Shown piece by piece: positions 26,539-35,865 of a DNA stretch of 64,000 bases. This DNA comes from DASXHY01 sp036272195. Its GTDB lineage: Bacteria; Verrucomicrobiota; Verrucomicrobiia; Limisphaerales; DASXHY01. The notes beneath the pieces were generated by a model. It searched no databases and was not told where the DNA came from. It saw only the letters and a program-made list of their open reading frames with translations. Numbering within the stretch: position 1 is the first letter of the stretch; every line of letters starts with the position of its first letter. The translations under genes were made by a program, and so were the position numbers. The DNA is taken from the NCBI GenBank assembly GCA_036272195.1, contig DATAZE010000057.1, positions 1-64,000 on the forward strand, in the 5' to 3' direction.

Positions 26539-27851
26539 AAAAAAATGTTCTCGTCGTCGGCGGTGGATTCACCGGATTAACGGCAGCCTATCGGCTGGCC
26601 AGGAGCAAGGATTTTTCCGTCACTCTGGTTGAGGGCTCGGATCATCTCGGAGGATTGGCCGCCGGTTTTCCCCTCCTGGGCACGTCGCTCGAGAAAACCT
26701 ATCATCATCTTTTTTTAACAGATCAATCCATTCGAGATTTGGCGACGGAACTTGGCCTTCAGGATAAATTGGTTTGGCGCGACAGTTCAGTGGGGATTTA
26801 CCGCGACGGCCGCATTTATCCTTTCATGTCGCCGCTGGATTTGCTTCGGTTCAAACCCTGCGGTTTTGCCAGCCGCGTGCGGCTTGGGTTGGTGGCCCTT
26901 TATTTAAAGCACACCACCAACTGGCGCAAATTTGCCGCGCGCAGGGCCTCAGAGTGGATGAGCAAAGCCTGTGGACGAGATGGCATGGAGGCCGTTTGGT
27001 TGCCGCTTTTGAAAGGAAAGTTTGACCGTTATTACGATTCGGTCTCGATGGCCTGGCTGTGGGGTCGCATCCATATTCGCGCCAACTCAAGGACCCGGGG
27101 GGACAAAGAGAAGCTTGGCTATTTCCGGGGAGGTTTTGAAGTGGTCGTCCGGGCCTTGGAAGCGGAATTACGCAAGCGCGATGTTTCCATCCAAACCAAA
27201 GCCACAGTCGAAATCATTTCTCCCCAGCAACGCACCGCGGTCGTGAACGGAAAAACGATTGCCTTCGATTTCTGCGTTTTCACCGGCCCTTCTTACACCC
27301 TCGCAAAATTGCTGCCGGCCGGGGGGCCGCATGAGGATTACTCGAAACGTTTGCGCGCCATCGATTACCTCGGCGCTATTTGCATGATTTTCACTTCCGA
27401 CCAATGCCTCGGGGATATTTACTGGACCAACGTGAACGAACCGGGAGCGCCGTTCCTCGTATTCATCAATCATACACGGCTGGTAGGAACGGACGATTAC
27501 CAAGGCCGGCATGTCTATTACATCGGCGCCTACCTGCCCGTGGACGGCCGGATTTTTTCGCTGTCGGACGAGGAATTGACAAAGCTATGGGGCGATTACT
27601 TGAAAAAAATGTTTCCGGAGTTCAATCCTGCGCGCGTGGAAGAACGCCATATTTTTCGTTTCAAAGCGGCGCAACACGTCGTCGACACTGATTATGAACA
27701 GAAGGTCCCGGCGTTTCGCACGCCGTTACCAGGACTTTTCCTGGCAAACTTCTCGCAACTTTTTCCTGAAGACCGCGGGACGAACTTTTCCGTGCGCGAT
27801 GGAAACAAAGTAGCGGAGATGGTCCGCGCCGAGGCGCAATCGTCTGCCTGA
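26535..27851 (+). CDS. FAD-dependent amine-oxidase-like protein
   Basis: A 438-aa flavoprotein. The N-terminus KNVLVVGGGFTGLTAAYRLA is the dinucleotide-binding fold and LVEGSDHLGGLAAGFPL the FAD-contacting segment shared by protoporphyrinogen oxidase, phytoene desaturase and UDP-galactopyranose mutase-type enzymes. The C-terminus NFSQLFPEDRGTNFSVRDGNKVA is the second FAD contact. It overlaps the GtrA gene by four nt, so a role in sugar or lipid-carrier chemistry is likely. The reaction is unknown; similar proteins are often found beside GtrA/GtrB pairs. Confidence 0.82.
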   Translation: MKKNVLVVGGGFTGLTAAYRLARSKDFSVTLVEGSDHLGGLAAGFPLLGTSLEKTYHHLFLTDQSIRDLATELGLQDKLVWRDSSVGIYRDGRIYPFMSPLDLLRFKPCGFASRVRLGLVALYLKHTTNWRKFAARRASEWMSKACGRDGMEAVWLPLLKGKFDRYYDSVSMAWLWGRIHIRANSRTRGDKEKLGYFRGGFEVVVRALEAELRKRDVSIQTKATVEIISPQQRTAVVNGKTIAFDFCVFTGPSYTLAKLLPAGGPHEDYSKRLRAIDYLGAICMIFTSDQCLGDIYWTNVNEPGAPFLVFINHTRLVGTDDYQGRHVYYIGAYLPVDGRIFSLSDEELTKLWGDYLKKMFPEFNPARVEERHIFRFKAAQHVVDTDYEQKVPAFRTPLPGLFLANFSQLFPEDRGTNFSVRDGNKVAEMVRAEAQSSA

Positions 27852-27863
27852 AAAAAAGGCAGA
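27843..27863. terminator. small hairpin shared by convergent genes
   Basis: TCTGCCT (27843-27849) pairs with AGGCAGA (27857-27863) around a GAAAAAA loop. It covers the stop codon of the FAD gene and abuts the convergent membrane glycosyltransferase gene. The stem is short and there is no T tract after it, so terminator function is a guess from position. Confidence 0.35.
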
Positions 27864-27864
27864 A

Positions 27865-29319
27865 TTAAATTCTCCGATACACGGCGAAATGAGCGGGCGG
27901 TTCACGGAACACCGACAGCGATTCGTGCACGAACTGCTGGTAGTCCGTTTGCCGCCATTCACTTCCCAAAAGATCGTGAATCTGTTTTTCCGCCCCCGCC
28001 TCAGGCCAAAACACAACGTTGATGGCCGCTTTGCTTTGATCGTCGACCGGTGCGGTAAGCCAGAATGATTCGCGGACAGCGGGCAGCACGCCGTAATAGA
28101 CCATCACCGATCCCTCGTTCACGAACACAACATCATCAGACGAGACATCCTTCCGCGCTGCGCTGGCGATTTCTGCCGGCCGATTTTGCATCCAACTGGA
28201 CGCGATTCGAATACAGCGCCGTGGAAATCCTGGCAAAGTAGCCACCAAAATTAATCCCACCGCCAATACCCGGACAAAGTTAGGAACGGATTTGGATTCC
28301 ATGGCCATGAAGGCACAGATCGTCCCCGGAATGATTGCCATCCAGGAGTAATAGATGTGATATTTTGCCACCACAGCCATAAAGATCGGAATGATAACAG
28401 CGATCGAAAAAAGCGCTAAGGCAATCTTCTTGTCGAACCGATCGTTTTGAATCGCATCCCGTTTCAACGGAAAAATCAACAAACATCCTACCGCGACCGC
28501 GGCAATATAGGACGGATTTTTAAAAACGCTCAGAACGAAGTCGCTCCCCACATCGCGGCCGCCTGAGGATGCCAACAGCGCATGAAAAACATGCGGCACA
28601 CCAAAATGAGCATAGGTCACTTGCATGATTGCCATGCCCGTGAGGCAACCCGCTCCCGCGACCGCCAGGGGACGGACGGCCTGCCAGCGCCAGAGGAAAA
28701 GCGCCACCGCTCCACAAAGCACAAGTAATGGTGCGATGTTCAAGCTGCCTATCGGCATCAGAATCGCCGTGAAAAATACACCGATGAGAAAAGCCAGACG
28801 CTTTTTGCTCAACAGTGAGAACCATACCCAGAGGATGACCAGAAGAGCTCCCAGAGTGTCGTAACGGCCATTGCGATAAAGCGCCACCAACCCTGTTCCA
28901 CTCAATAACACCAAAATCAGCAATAATCGGTTTCTCGTCGTTTCGATCAGGCTGAAACCCCGCACGATTTGATAAATAATCAAAACAGCGAGCGTGTAGT
29001 AAATGACGTCTATACCCCTCACTGTCCGACTGCCGAAGCCAAAAATCTTGATAAAACCTGCCAACAACAATTGATGCAGCGGCGAATTCCCCGTCCAGAC
29101 TGGCTGCCCCTGAGCTCCCCAGGCGTGACTGGTGAGGTGTCCGGTGGCCGCCAGCGTGACGGCGGGCTCACTGTATGAAATCTCATCATTCCACGGGTCA
29201 GGCGAGAAAGGAGCCGTCACCAGGTTGAACACCAGGAAAAGTCCCAATATGAAAAACACAATCCGCCGTTCATGCCGTTGGAAAAATACTGAAGACGATT
29301 CGAAAAAAGTGGAAGTCAT
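27865..29319 (-). CDS. membrane glycosyltransferase, GT39/GT83 (ArnT/PMT-like)
   Basis: A 484-aa polytopic protein with about 11 hydrophobic segments. The first periplasmic loop holds PFSPDPWNDEISYSEPAV, where the Asp/Glu pair is the expected catalytic site of GT-C enzymes that use lipid-phosphate sugars. A later HQLLLAGFIKIFGFG is the amphipathic loop of this class. The start at 29319 follows a more basic leader that is not conserved. It probably decorates a glycan or lipid in the periplasm, using the donor made by a GtrB-type enzyme. Confidence 0.8.
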   Translation of the reverse strand: MTSTFFESSSVFFQRHERRIVFFILGLFLVFNLVTAPFSPDPWNDEISYSEPAVTLAATGHLTSHAWGAQGQPVWTGNSPLHQLLLAGFIKIFGFGSRTVRGIDVIYYTLAVLIIYQIVRGFSLIETTRNRLLLILVLLSGTGLVALYRNGRYDTLGALLVILWVWFSLLSKKRLAFLIGVFFTAILMPIGSLNIAPLLVLCGAVALFLWRWQAVRPLAVAGAGCLTGMAIMQVTYAHFGVPHVFHALLASSGGRDVGSDFVLSVFKNPSYIAAVAVGCLLIFPLKRDAIQNDRFDKKIALALFSIAVIIPIFMAVVAKYHIYYSWMAIIPGTICAFMAMESKSVPNFVRVLAVGLILVATLPGFPRRCIRIASSWMQNRPAEIASAARKDVSSDDVVFVNEGSVMVYYGVLPAVRESFWLTAPVDDQSKAAINVVFWPEAGAEKQIHDLLGSEWRQTDYQQFVHESLSVFREPPAHFAVYRRI

Positions 29320-29431
29320 CGGATCTTTCAATTTCTTTTGCCGGACGACCGGCTGGCAGCCCCGCAAGTGATTGAGCCCAAACTAGACACAGCTTCATTC
29401 AAGTAAAGACCAAAACCATTCAGCCGACAGA

Positions 29432-30583
29432 TTAGTGCCTTCCACCCGCGAGAACCTCATTATAAATCTCAAGGTGCCTGCTGGCGACGATCTTGGGATG
29501 AAAACGCGCCAACGCTTCCTGTTTGGCGCGCGCCGCTAAAACGGTGACTTCCGGGCCAGCCGAAAAAACCTTTTCGATCGCCTCGCACATGCTCTGTGGA
29601 TTCAGCGGGTCGCAAAAGAAGCCCGTCTTCCCATCTTCAACCAGGTCCGGAAGTCCGCCCACCCGCGCGGCCACCACGGGCACCCCGGCGGCCATCGCTT
29701 CCAGCACTACCATGGGACAGTTGTCTTCGAGGGATGGCAACGCCAGCGCGGTCGCTTCATGCAATTCCTGCTTGAGTTGCTCGCGACTCGCCATTCCGCC
29801 AAAGACGCACCAGGGGCGTTCCCGAACCAATTGTAGAAACTCGTCGTCGTAAGGGCGGCCAGCCACGGCGATTCCCAGGAATTTTAATTCAAACTTGTGC
29901 CGTGTGGCGAGCGGGTCGAGGGCGCGAATGAACGCATTCTGGTTTTTGCGAAGACAAGCATTTCCGACGCACAAAATCCTCGGCGGTTTATTCGCGGAAG
30001 GTTGAGAGTTGACGTCAAAAAAAGATGCGTCCACGGCGTTGGGCACCACCCAGGTGCGTTTCGTCAAATCGCGGACCGCTTCCTGTGTGTAGTGTGTGAT
30101 ACAGACCACGCCATTCGTACGCGGAACCGTGAACTGCTCAAGTTTTGCGGCCAGCCAAAGAAAAGAAAACGGTTTCGCGTGATTCACTTCGGCGATCAAC
30201 CGCATGTTGCCGTGAACGGTCAGAACATTGGCGAATCCCGAAAACACAGCACTGACGGCGCAATCGCGTTCCGTTCCCTGCCCGTGCACAATGTCCGGCC
30301 GGATTTCCCTCAACTTTCCCCTCACGGCTCGAATGCATCCCAGGTAAAACGTTCTCATCCAGCCGTTTTTCGGAACCAGCAGGCTGTGAAAAAAAATGTT
30401 GGGCGCCAATTTCTCCGGTGACTTCATCGGCGCGTGCGCACAGGACAGAACATGCACCTCCGCGTCCGGCAACTGGGCGAACCCCTGCAACAACGCCTCC
30501 GGCGCAGTCCCAAATGCAACCACCGGATTGGTGTAATCCCGATAATGTTCCCGGCTGTCCGTCGTCAGGATCGCAATTTTCAT
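29432..30583 (-). CDS. glycosyltransferase family 4
   Basis: A 383-aa GT-B enzyme. It begins MKIAILTTDSREHYRDY and has DIVHGQGTERDCAVSAV in the acceptor domain. The donor domain has RILCVGNACLRKNQNAFI and TALALPSLEDNCPMVVLEAMAAGVPVVAA, with the EX7E glutamates, then GGLPDLVEDGKTGF. The start at 30583 lies 1 nt after the methyltransferase stop, so these two are one transcript. The sugar is not predictable. Confidence 0.9.
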   Translation of the reverse strand: MKIAILTTDSREHYRDYTNPVVAFGTAPEALLQGFAQLPDAEVHVLSCAHAPMKSPEKLAPNIFFHSLLVPKNGWMRTFYLGCIRAVRGKLREIRPDIVHGQGTERDCAVSAVFSGFANVLTVHGNMRLIAEVNHAKPFSFLWLAAKLEQFTVPRTNGVVCITHYTQEAVRDLTKRTWVVPNAVDASFFDVNSQPSANKPPRILCVGNACLRKNQNAFIRALDPLATRHKFELKFLGIAVAGRPYDDEFLQLVRERPWCVFGGMASREQLKQELHEATALALPSLEDNCPMVVLEAMAAGVPVVAARVGGLPDLVEDGKTGFFCDPLNPQSMCEAIEKVFSAGPEVTVLAARAKQEALARFHPKIVASRHLEIYNEVLAGGRH

Positions 30584-30584
30584 T

Positions 30585-31547
30585 TCAAGCAATCTTCTGA
30601 AACACGCGATTATGTCCCACTTGCAACAGCTCGCGGAATTGCTTGCGATCGATTTCCTGCGCCAGCCTGGAAGGTCCGGGATGCCCCGCAGTCGCGAAGG
30701 CGGGTGGCCGGAACGAGGTCGTCAGCCCGGAATCATCCAAAACAATAATGCCGCGCGCGCCAAGGTGCTTTGAACACAGTTCCCAATCCTGCCGCGCGAT
30801 TTCGTAATCATGATTGCCATCAATGTAAATCATGTCCCATTCCTTCGAAGCTATAAAACGTTGAGCTTCCGGATCCGTGGAGAAAGCTCGCAATAATTGC
30901 GGAGGCTTTAATTTGAAATGCTCAAAATTTCGCAATGTATCCTCATGGTAATCCACATTCGGCCGATAGCGTGAAACGGAATCGCCCGCCTGGGAGAATG
31001 GGGAAATTCCGCAAACCTCGCACGGGAAGCCATCGATGCTCGCCAGCAGCGCGGCGAGGCTCAAGGTTTGGCCGCGAAAAACGCCTATTTCGAGAAAGTT
31101 CTTCGGCCTGAACTCGCGAAAGAGAAGAAACCACAAGACGTGAAAAGCATCTTCGCCAAATCCCCGCCCTTCGCTGGTGAAATAGCTGCGGTGCTTACGC
31201 AATTCCGACGGGAGCCGCTGGTGAAAAAAACGGAAGCACTCGAGATAAAACCGGGTGGGGTCGGAAAGACTCGTTGGCCAACCGGCCGGATCCAATTTCT
31301 CCGGAGCGGCGCTTTGCAGGATGGATTTTTTTTGACGCGCCGCGACAATTCTTCGCCAATGGCCTCTGATGTATCCAAAAATCGACACGGAATACAAAAT
31401 AGAGAGAGGAGACGTTGTTGTGAAACGAAAAAGCACTTCGAAACCAAAGGTTATATGATTCTGCGCGCGCCGACACACCGTCAAATGAAGCCGCACTGAC
31501 TCAAGGACTTCTTGCTCGACTTGACCTGTCTTCTGATAAACATTCAT
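30585..31547 (-). CDS. class I SAM methyltransferase
   Basis: A 320-aa protein. The catalytic half has FLEIGVFRGQTLSLAALLAS as the SAM-binding motif I, then WDMIYIDGNHDYEIARQDWEL, the acidic motif of the Methyltransf_24/cephalosporin-hydroxylase-like group, which methylates or modifies sugars. The N-terminal 90 residues are helical and basic. The start at 31547 lies only 6 nt from the start of the divergent GT4 gene, and the downstream GT4 gene begins 1 nt after this stop. It probably tailors a glycan from the same locus. Confidence 0.8.
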   Translation of the reverse strand: MNVYQKTGQVEQEVLESVRLHLTVCRRAQNHITFGFEVLFRFTTTSPLSILYSVSIFGYIRGHWRRIVAARQKKSILQSAAPEKLDPAGWPTSLSDPTRFYLECFRFFHQRLPSELRKHRSYFTSEGRGFGEDAFHVLWFLLFREFRPKNFLEIGVFRGQTLSLAALLASIDGFPCEVCGISPFSQAGDSVSRYRPNVDYHEDTLRNFEHFKLKPPQLLRAFSTDPEAQRFIASKEWDMIYIDGNHDYEIARQDWELCSKHLGARGIIVLDDSGLTTSFRPPAFATAGHPGPSRLAQEIDRKQFRELLQVGHNRVFQKIA

Positions 31548-31553
31548 GTTTTG

Positions 31554-32723
31554 ATGAAAATTGCGCAGTGCCTTGAATACCCTCTCGCATTGCGCGGCGG
31601 AGTTAGTGTCGTAGTTGAGGCGCTTGGCAGGGAATTGGCAAAGCGAGGCCACGAAATCCTTCTGGTTTCACCGGATACCGCAGAAAGCTTGCGAGAGTCA
31701 AATTTCCACCATTTCGTGGGGCAACATATTGCCTGGAAACCCGGCGTAACTTCTCCAGCAGCCGCGCGAAAATTGGCGCAGGAACTCAAGAGCGCCGGCG
31801 TTGATCTCGCCCATTTCCATGCTGGTGGGAATTACGGTTGGAATAACCGCGTTCCCTTCCGCTCGCCGGTTTATCATCTCAACCGGTTAGGGATTCCGGT
31901 CCTGTGGACTTCGCATCGCGCCGAAACCATTCTCGACGGCTTTTGCGGTCCGCAAAAACCTTTGCTCTTCAAACTCGCGCTTCTTCCGCTGGCATGGCTG
32001 GGAAAACTCCATCAGCTTTACCATAGCCGATTTGAAATTGCCGTTTCACAGAATAATCTAAAAAAATTAAAACGCTGGTACGCGCCGCTGCGATCGCGCT
32101 TTGTTCAGATTTATCATTCGCGGTTGGATGAAGACCTGCCAGCCGATGAATCCGTCCGGCGAGAACCCGAAATTCTCAGTGTCGGCCACCTCGCCGCCGT
32201 AAAAGGCCAAACGGTTCTTTTGGACGCCTTCCAACGGATCGCCCCAAACAATCGCGAATTTAAGTTGTTAGTGGCCGGACACGGAGGGGAGGATGGAACT
32301 CTCGACCGGATGCAAAAAGTCATTAAAGAAAATCAGTTGGAAAAACAGGTCGTTTTACTCGGCCAACGCAGTGACGTGCGGGGTCTCATGCGCAGAGCCA
32401 CAATCTATGTTCAGCCTTCCCTGAATGAAGCGTTGGGGTTGGCCTTGCAGGAAGCCATGTTTTATGGCTGCGCTGCCGTGGCAACTCGTGTCGGCGGCAT
32501 CCCTGAACTAATCGAGGACGGAAAAACCGGAGCCTTGGTCGCAGCCGGAAATGCGAGTGAACTTAGCGCCGCGCTGGAACGATTAATTCGCGAGCCGGAA
32601 CTGGCTAAACGCTGGGGAGCGGAGGCGGCAAATTCCATCCGTAATCGGGGTATGACGCTGAAAGGCATGACTGACAGATATCTTGAGCTTTATCAAAAAG
32701 TCACCCGGAAAAATGAAAGTTGA
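31554..32723 (+). CDS. glycosyltransferase family 4
   Basis: A 389-aa GT-B enzyme starting MKIAQCLEYPLALRGGVSVVVEALGRELAKRGHE, the Gly-Gly acceptor loop of GT4. The donor half has ILSVGHLAAVKGQTVLL, and then PSLNEALGLALQEAMFYGCAAVATRVGGIPELIEDG with the EX7E pair. It is divergent from the methyltransferase gene with only 6 nt between start codons. The next GT4 gene starts 30 nt downstream on the same strand. Confidence 0.92.
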   Translation: MKIAQCLEYPLALRGGVSVVVEALGRELAKRGHEILLVSPDTAESLRESNFHHFVGQHIAWKPGVTSPAAARKLAQELKSAGVDLAHFHAGGNYGWNNRVPFRSPVYHLNRLGIPVLWTSHRAETILDGFCGPQKPLLFKLALLPLAWLGKLHQLYHSRFEIAVSQNNLKKLKRWYAPLRSRFVQIYHSRLDEDLPADESVRREPEILSVGHLAAVKGQTVLLDAFQRIAPNNREFKLLVAGHGGEDGTLDRMQKVIKENQLEKQVVLLGQRSDVRGLMRRATIYVQPSLNEALGLALQEAMFYGCAAVATRVGGIPELIEDGKTGALVAAGNASELSAALERLIREPELAKRWGAEAANSIRNRGMTLKGMTDRYLELYQKVTRKNES

Positions 32724-32753
32724 ACCTGCCAGATCTTGCGGACCTGATTTATT

Positions 32754-33941
32754 GTGACCTCATTCCCCCGCCAATTCGTCGTCGCTACTCCGGGGCGTTC
32801 CGTTTGCGATAACAATGCCCGGGTTCTTGAAAAAATCGGCCGCCTGCGTTTCATCGCCCTCGGAACCCGGCGTGGAATAGCCGGCGTCCCACCCGAGCGA
32901 ACCCGCCTGCTTCCCGCCTTCGGACTGGCCGGCTTCATAGCGGCAAAAATACTTCCGGCCTACCGGGCCGAATCTTTCTCTGTTGGAATGTTCCCTTGGT
33001 TTGATCGTTGGGTAAAAAAGCAGTTGCTCGCTGGCGATCATCTAATCTCGAGCTACGGTTATGTGACTGATTGCTTCAAATTCATCCGTCAACATGGTGG
33101 CAAAACATTCCTGGATGCCGGCAATTCGCACATTGACCATTATTGGGAAGTGATCGGCGAAGAACACCGCCGCTGGAAATCCCCGCTGCCGCCCTTCTCG
33201 CCTTCCTGGCTGAAACGCGCGCGTGAATCGCTGACCGAAACGGACTATGTCCTCTCGCCGAGCTCTTACGTGACGAATTCTTTTTTGGAACGAGGCTTCA
33301 GGCCGGAACAAATTCTCAAAAACATTTATCCAGCCGATCTTTCCCTGTTCCGCCCGGGAGACAAGCCACGGCCCAAAAATCGTCCCTTAACAATTATCAA
33401 CACGGGAAGTCTCTCGTTGCGCAAAGGCACTCCCTATTTACTTGAGGCCTTCCGCCTGGTTCGAAAGAAAGTTCCCGACGCGCGTCTGCTGCTGACGCGC
33501 ATCATCCAGGATGACCTCAGCCCCATCCTATCGCAGTACTCGGATTTGCCCATTGAATGGGCGCCCGGGCTGCCCCACGCCCAACTGGCTGAACGTCTCC
33601 GCACCGCGGATATTTTTGTTTTGCCCTCCCTCGAAGACGGCTGGGCGCGAACAGCCAGCGAAGCCATGGCCTGCGGCCTGCCGGCAATTCTCAGCCAAAA
33701 CACGGGCGCGAGTGATTCCGTCCAACCGGGCGTCAACGGTGAAGTTGTGCCGATTCGCAATGCGCAAGCAATTGCTGATGCTATTTTGAAGTGGGCCGAT
33801 ACCGTAACGAAACCAGACTATCAACCGCGAATGATGGTTGATCCTCAATCACTCTCGTTCGAGCGTTTCGAAGACTCTTTCGTTGGGCAGCTAAAAGCTT
33901 TGGGCCTGATAGATGATGGCAAACCAGCGAGAGATGAATAG
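32754..33941 (+). CDS. glycosyltransferase family 4
   Basis: A 395-aa GT-B enzyme. The N-terminus is less canonical (TSFPRQFVVATPGRSVCDN), but the C-terminal half is clear: LTIINTGSLSLRKGTPYLLEAF and FVLPSLEDGWARTASEAMACGLPAILS, with the EX7E-like glutamates. The start is GTG at 32754; other starts are possible. It follows the previous GT4 gene closely on the same strand and is likely co-transcribed with it. The 201-nt gap that follows, 33942-34142, holds nothing I can identify. Confidence 0.82.
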   Translation: MTSFPRQFVVATPGRSVCDNNARVLEKIGRLRFIALGTRRGIAGVPPERTRLLPAFGLAGFIAAKILPAYRAESFSVGMFPWFDRWVKKQLLAGDHLISSYGYVTDCFKFIRQHGGKTFLDAGNSHIDHYWEVIGEEHRRWKSPLPPFSPSWLKRARESLTETDYVLSPSSYVTNSFLERGFRPEQILKNIYPADLSLFRPGDKPRPKNRPLTIINTGSLSLRKGTPYLLEAFRLVRKKVPDARLLLTRIIQDDLSPILSQYSDLPIEWAPGLPHAQLAERLRTADIFVLPSLEDGWARTASEAMACGLPAILSQNTGASDSVQPGVNGEVVPIRNAQAIADAILKWADTVTKPDYQPRMMVDPQSLSFERFEDSFVGQLKALGLIDDGKPARDE

Positions 33942-34142
33942 TCGTTTCGCTTATTTCACGTGACGCGAGCAACGCGCCCAATCTTCGAAGCTTGTTTTTC
34001 AATCAACGCTACATATTCTATTTCCGTTTAATACGGTTTATTTTTAAAGCCAGTGCCAATCCCGAACGTTTTCAATCATCCAGCGCGGCCCAAACACTGG
34101 GGCTTCGACCGCAGGCTGCCACAAGCAGCAAATTGAATCGCC

Positions 34143-34835
34143 ATGCCGCGCACGCCTGCCCATCCATTGGCTAAACATCCGTTGGACAATCTTGCCAGGG
34201 ATTTCAAATGTTCCGTGCCACCCAGCCACGGAATGTTTCTTCACACCCTGATGTTGGAAGCCTCCCTTCAGCAATGCGCGCCTTATGTCAAAGCGGTCAC
34301 TCTGGACGTCGGCTGCGGGCGCAAACCCTACGAAAAAACTTTTTTTGCAGGAGCGGAAAAATACGTCGGCATGGATTACCTCACCGACCGCTCCGCGCCG
34401 GATGTGGTTGGATCCGCCACGGACATCCCGCTAAGCGATTCCAGCTTCGATACGGTCGTTTGCACTGAGGTTTTGGAGCACGTCCCCGACCCGTCGAAGG
34501 CGCTGCGGGAGATGTATCGCGTGCTGAAACCCGGAGGGTATCTGGTCCTGAGCACGCCAATGTATTGGCCGCGGCATGAGATGCCGTACGATTATTTCCG
34601 ATATCCCTACGATGGACTTTTGCACTTAATCAAAACGAGCGGCTTCGAATTAACACAATTGTATAACCGGGGACGCTCCTACGTTTTCATTGGCCAGATC
34701 ATCCAGCAGACACAGCCTATTACCGCAGATCCCGTCCGCTGGCTCATCAACAGGTTTTTTCTTTGGTGCGATCGCCACTTGAAACACGACATCCATACGC
34801 TCGGCTGGACGTTTGTCGCGCAACGACCAAAATGA
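34143..34835 (+). CDS. SAM methyltransferase type 11
   Basis: A 230-aa class I methyltransferase. Motif I is VTLDVGCGRKPYEKTFF, motif II DIPLSDSSFDTVVCTEVLEHVPDP, and motif III LKPGGYLVLSTPMYWPRHEMPYD. This is the UbiE/Methyltransf_11 pattern, typical of small tailoring enzymes in glycan loci. A second methyltransferase gene follows after about 30 nt. The acceptor could be a sugar hydroxyl; this is inferred from context. Confidence 0.88.
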   Translation: MPRTPAHPLAKHPLDNLARDFKCSVPPSHGMFLHTLMLEASLQQCAPYVKAVTLDVGCGRKPYEKTFFAGAEKYVGMDYLTDRSAPDVVGSATDIPLSDSSFDTVVCTEVLEHVPDPSKALREMYRVLKPGGYLVLSTPMYWPRHEMPYDYFRYPYDGLLHLIKTSGFELTQLYNRGRSYVFIGQIIQQTQPITADPVRWLINRFFLWCDRHLKHDIHTLGWTFVAQRPK

Positions 34836-34866
34836 GCAACCTTGAACTTCTTGTTTGGACGAAGCA

Positions 34867-35817
34867 ATGACCAGTCCCGGCAATCCTGCAACGCCTGCGT
34901 GCCTGCTTTGCGGCTCGATTGATATTTCCATCCGTCATTCCCTGGGCGCCGGGGAGATTCTCGCGTGTTGGTCACAAGACGGCCGTCATTTTCCACCTCG
35001 CTCCGTTCAAATCCTTCTGGACGAAAAGACGGTTCATTTATACGAATGTCGCGAATGCGGCTTCCAATTTTTTAATCCCAAACTTGTCGGCAGCGCGGAA
35101 TTTTATGAGGAACTTCATGCGCAAGGGCCGGATTATTATGCGCCGAACCGGCCTGAAAATGAACGCAACGTACGTTTCGCCTTAAAGCACGGCTATCAAT
35201 CCATTTTGGACGTGGGCTGTGGCATTGGCTTCGCCCTGGACGCGGCAAAACGCGCCGGTTTGAAAACGTATGGCCTGGAATTGAGCCGCACCGCCGCCGC
35301 CGCCGCTACTGAACGAGGGCACACCATTTTTCCCGTCTTGCTGGAAAATCTTGCTCCGGAATGGGAAGGTAAATTCGACCTGATCTCTCTGAATCAAGTC
35401 CTCGAACATGTTCCTGACCCGGCGGGTTTGGTCCGGCAATGCCTGCGATTTCTTTCACCGCGCGGAGCAGTCGCCATAGCGGTGCCGGGTGCCGCAGGTG
35501 TATTGCGATTTACTCCCTGGCTGCCGGCGAACTGGCCTCCGCATCATATTTCCTGGTGGCGGATAAAAGACTTCGACACTCTTGCAAAAGCAGCTCAGTT
35601 GCGCGTGTTGGAAACCGGCGGCAATCAGCTGTTGGGATCGGAACTTCAAAACATTTTACTGGAACATCGCCGGCTTTGCCAGACCTTGCAAAAGCCGTAT
35701 CACGGCCCTCCGCCGTTCCTTATCAAATGGCTGCGATTCATTTACCAAAAAACCGGGATGAAATTTATTTTTAATGCGCAAGGTCACAGCATTTATTGCT
35801 ATTTGAGCCGGCCATAG
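34867..35817 (+). CDS. SAM methyltransferase with N-terminal zinc-ribbon-like motif
   Basis: A 316-aa protein. The N-terminus has CLLCGS (16-21) and then YECRECGFQFFNP, a pair of CxxC motifs that could bind zinc. This layout is typical of sugar C-methyltransferases and related Methyltransf_23 proteins. The SAM domain is SILDVGCGIGFALDAA with LISLNQVLEHVPDP. The start at 34867 is preferred over the TTG four codons upstream. It follows the type 11 methyltransferase gene by about 30 nt, so they are likely co-transcribed. Confidence 0.88.
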   Translation: MTSPGNPATPACLLCGSIDISIRHSLGAGEILACWSQDGRHFPPRSVQILLDEKTVHLYECRECGFQFFNPKLVGSAEFYEELHAQGPDYYAPNRPENERNVRFALKHGYQSILDVGCGIGFALDAAKRAGLKTYGLELSRTAAAAATERGHTIFPVLLENLAPEWEGKFDLISLNQVLEHVPDPAGLVRQCLRFLSPRGAVAIAVPGAAGVLRFTPWLPANWPPHHISWWRIKDFDTLAKAAQLRVLETGGNQLLGSELQNILLEHRRLCQTLQKPYHGPPPFLIKWLRFIYQKTGMKFIFNAQGHSIYCYLSRP

Positions 35818-35865
35818 CCAGGCCCAACCGGCAATTTGCGCTTGTCGAAAAAATTGGCAAAATGC

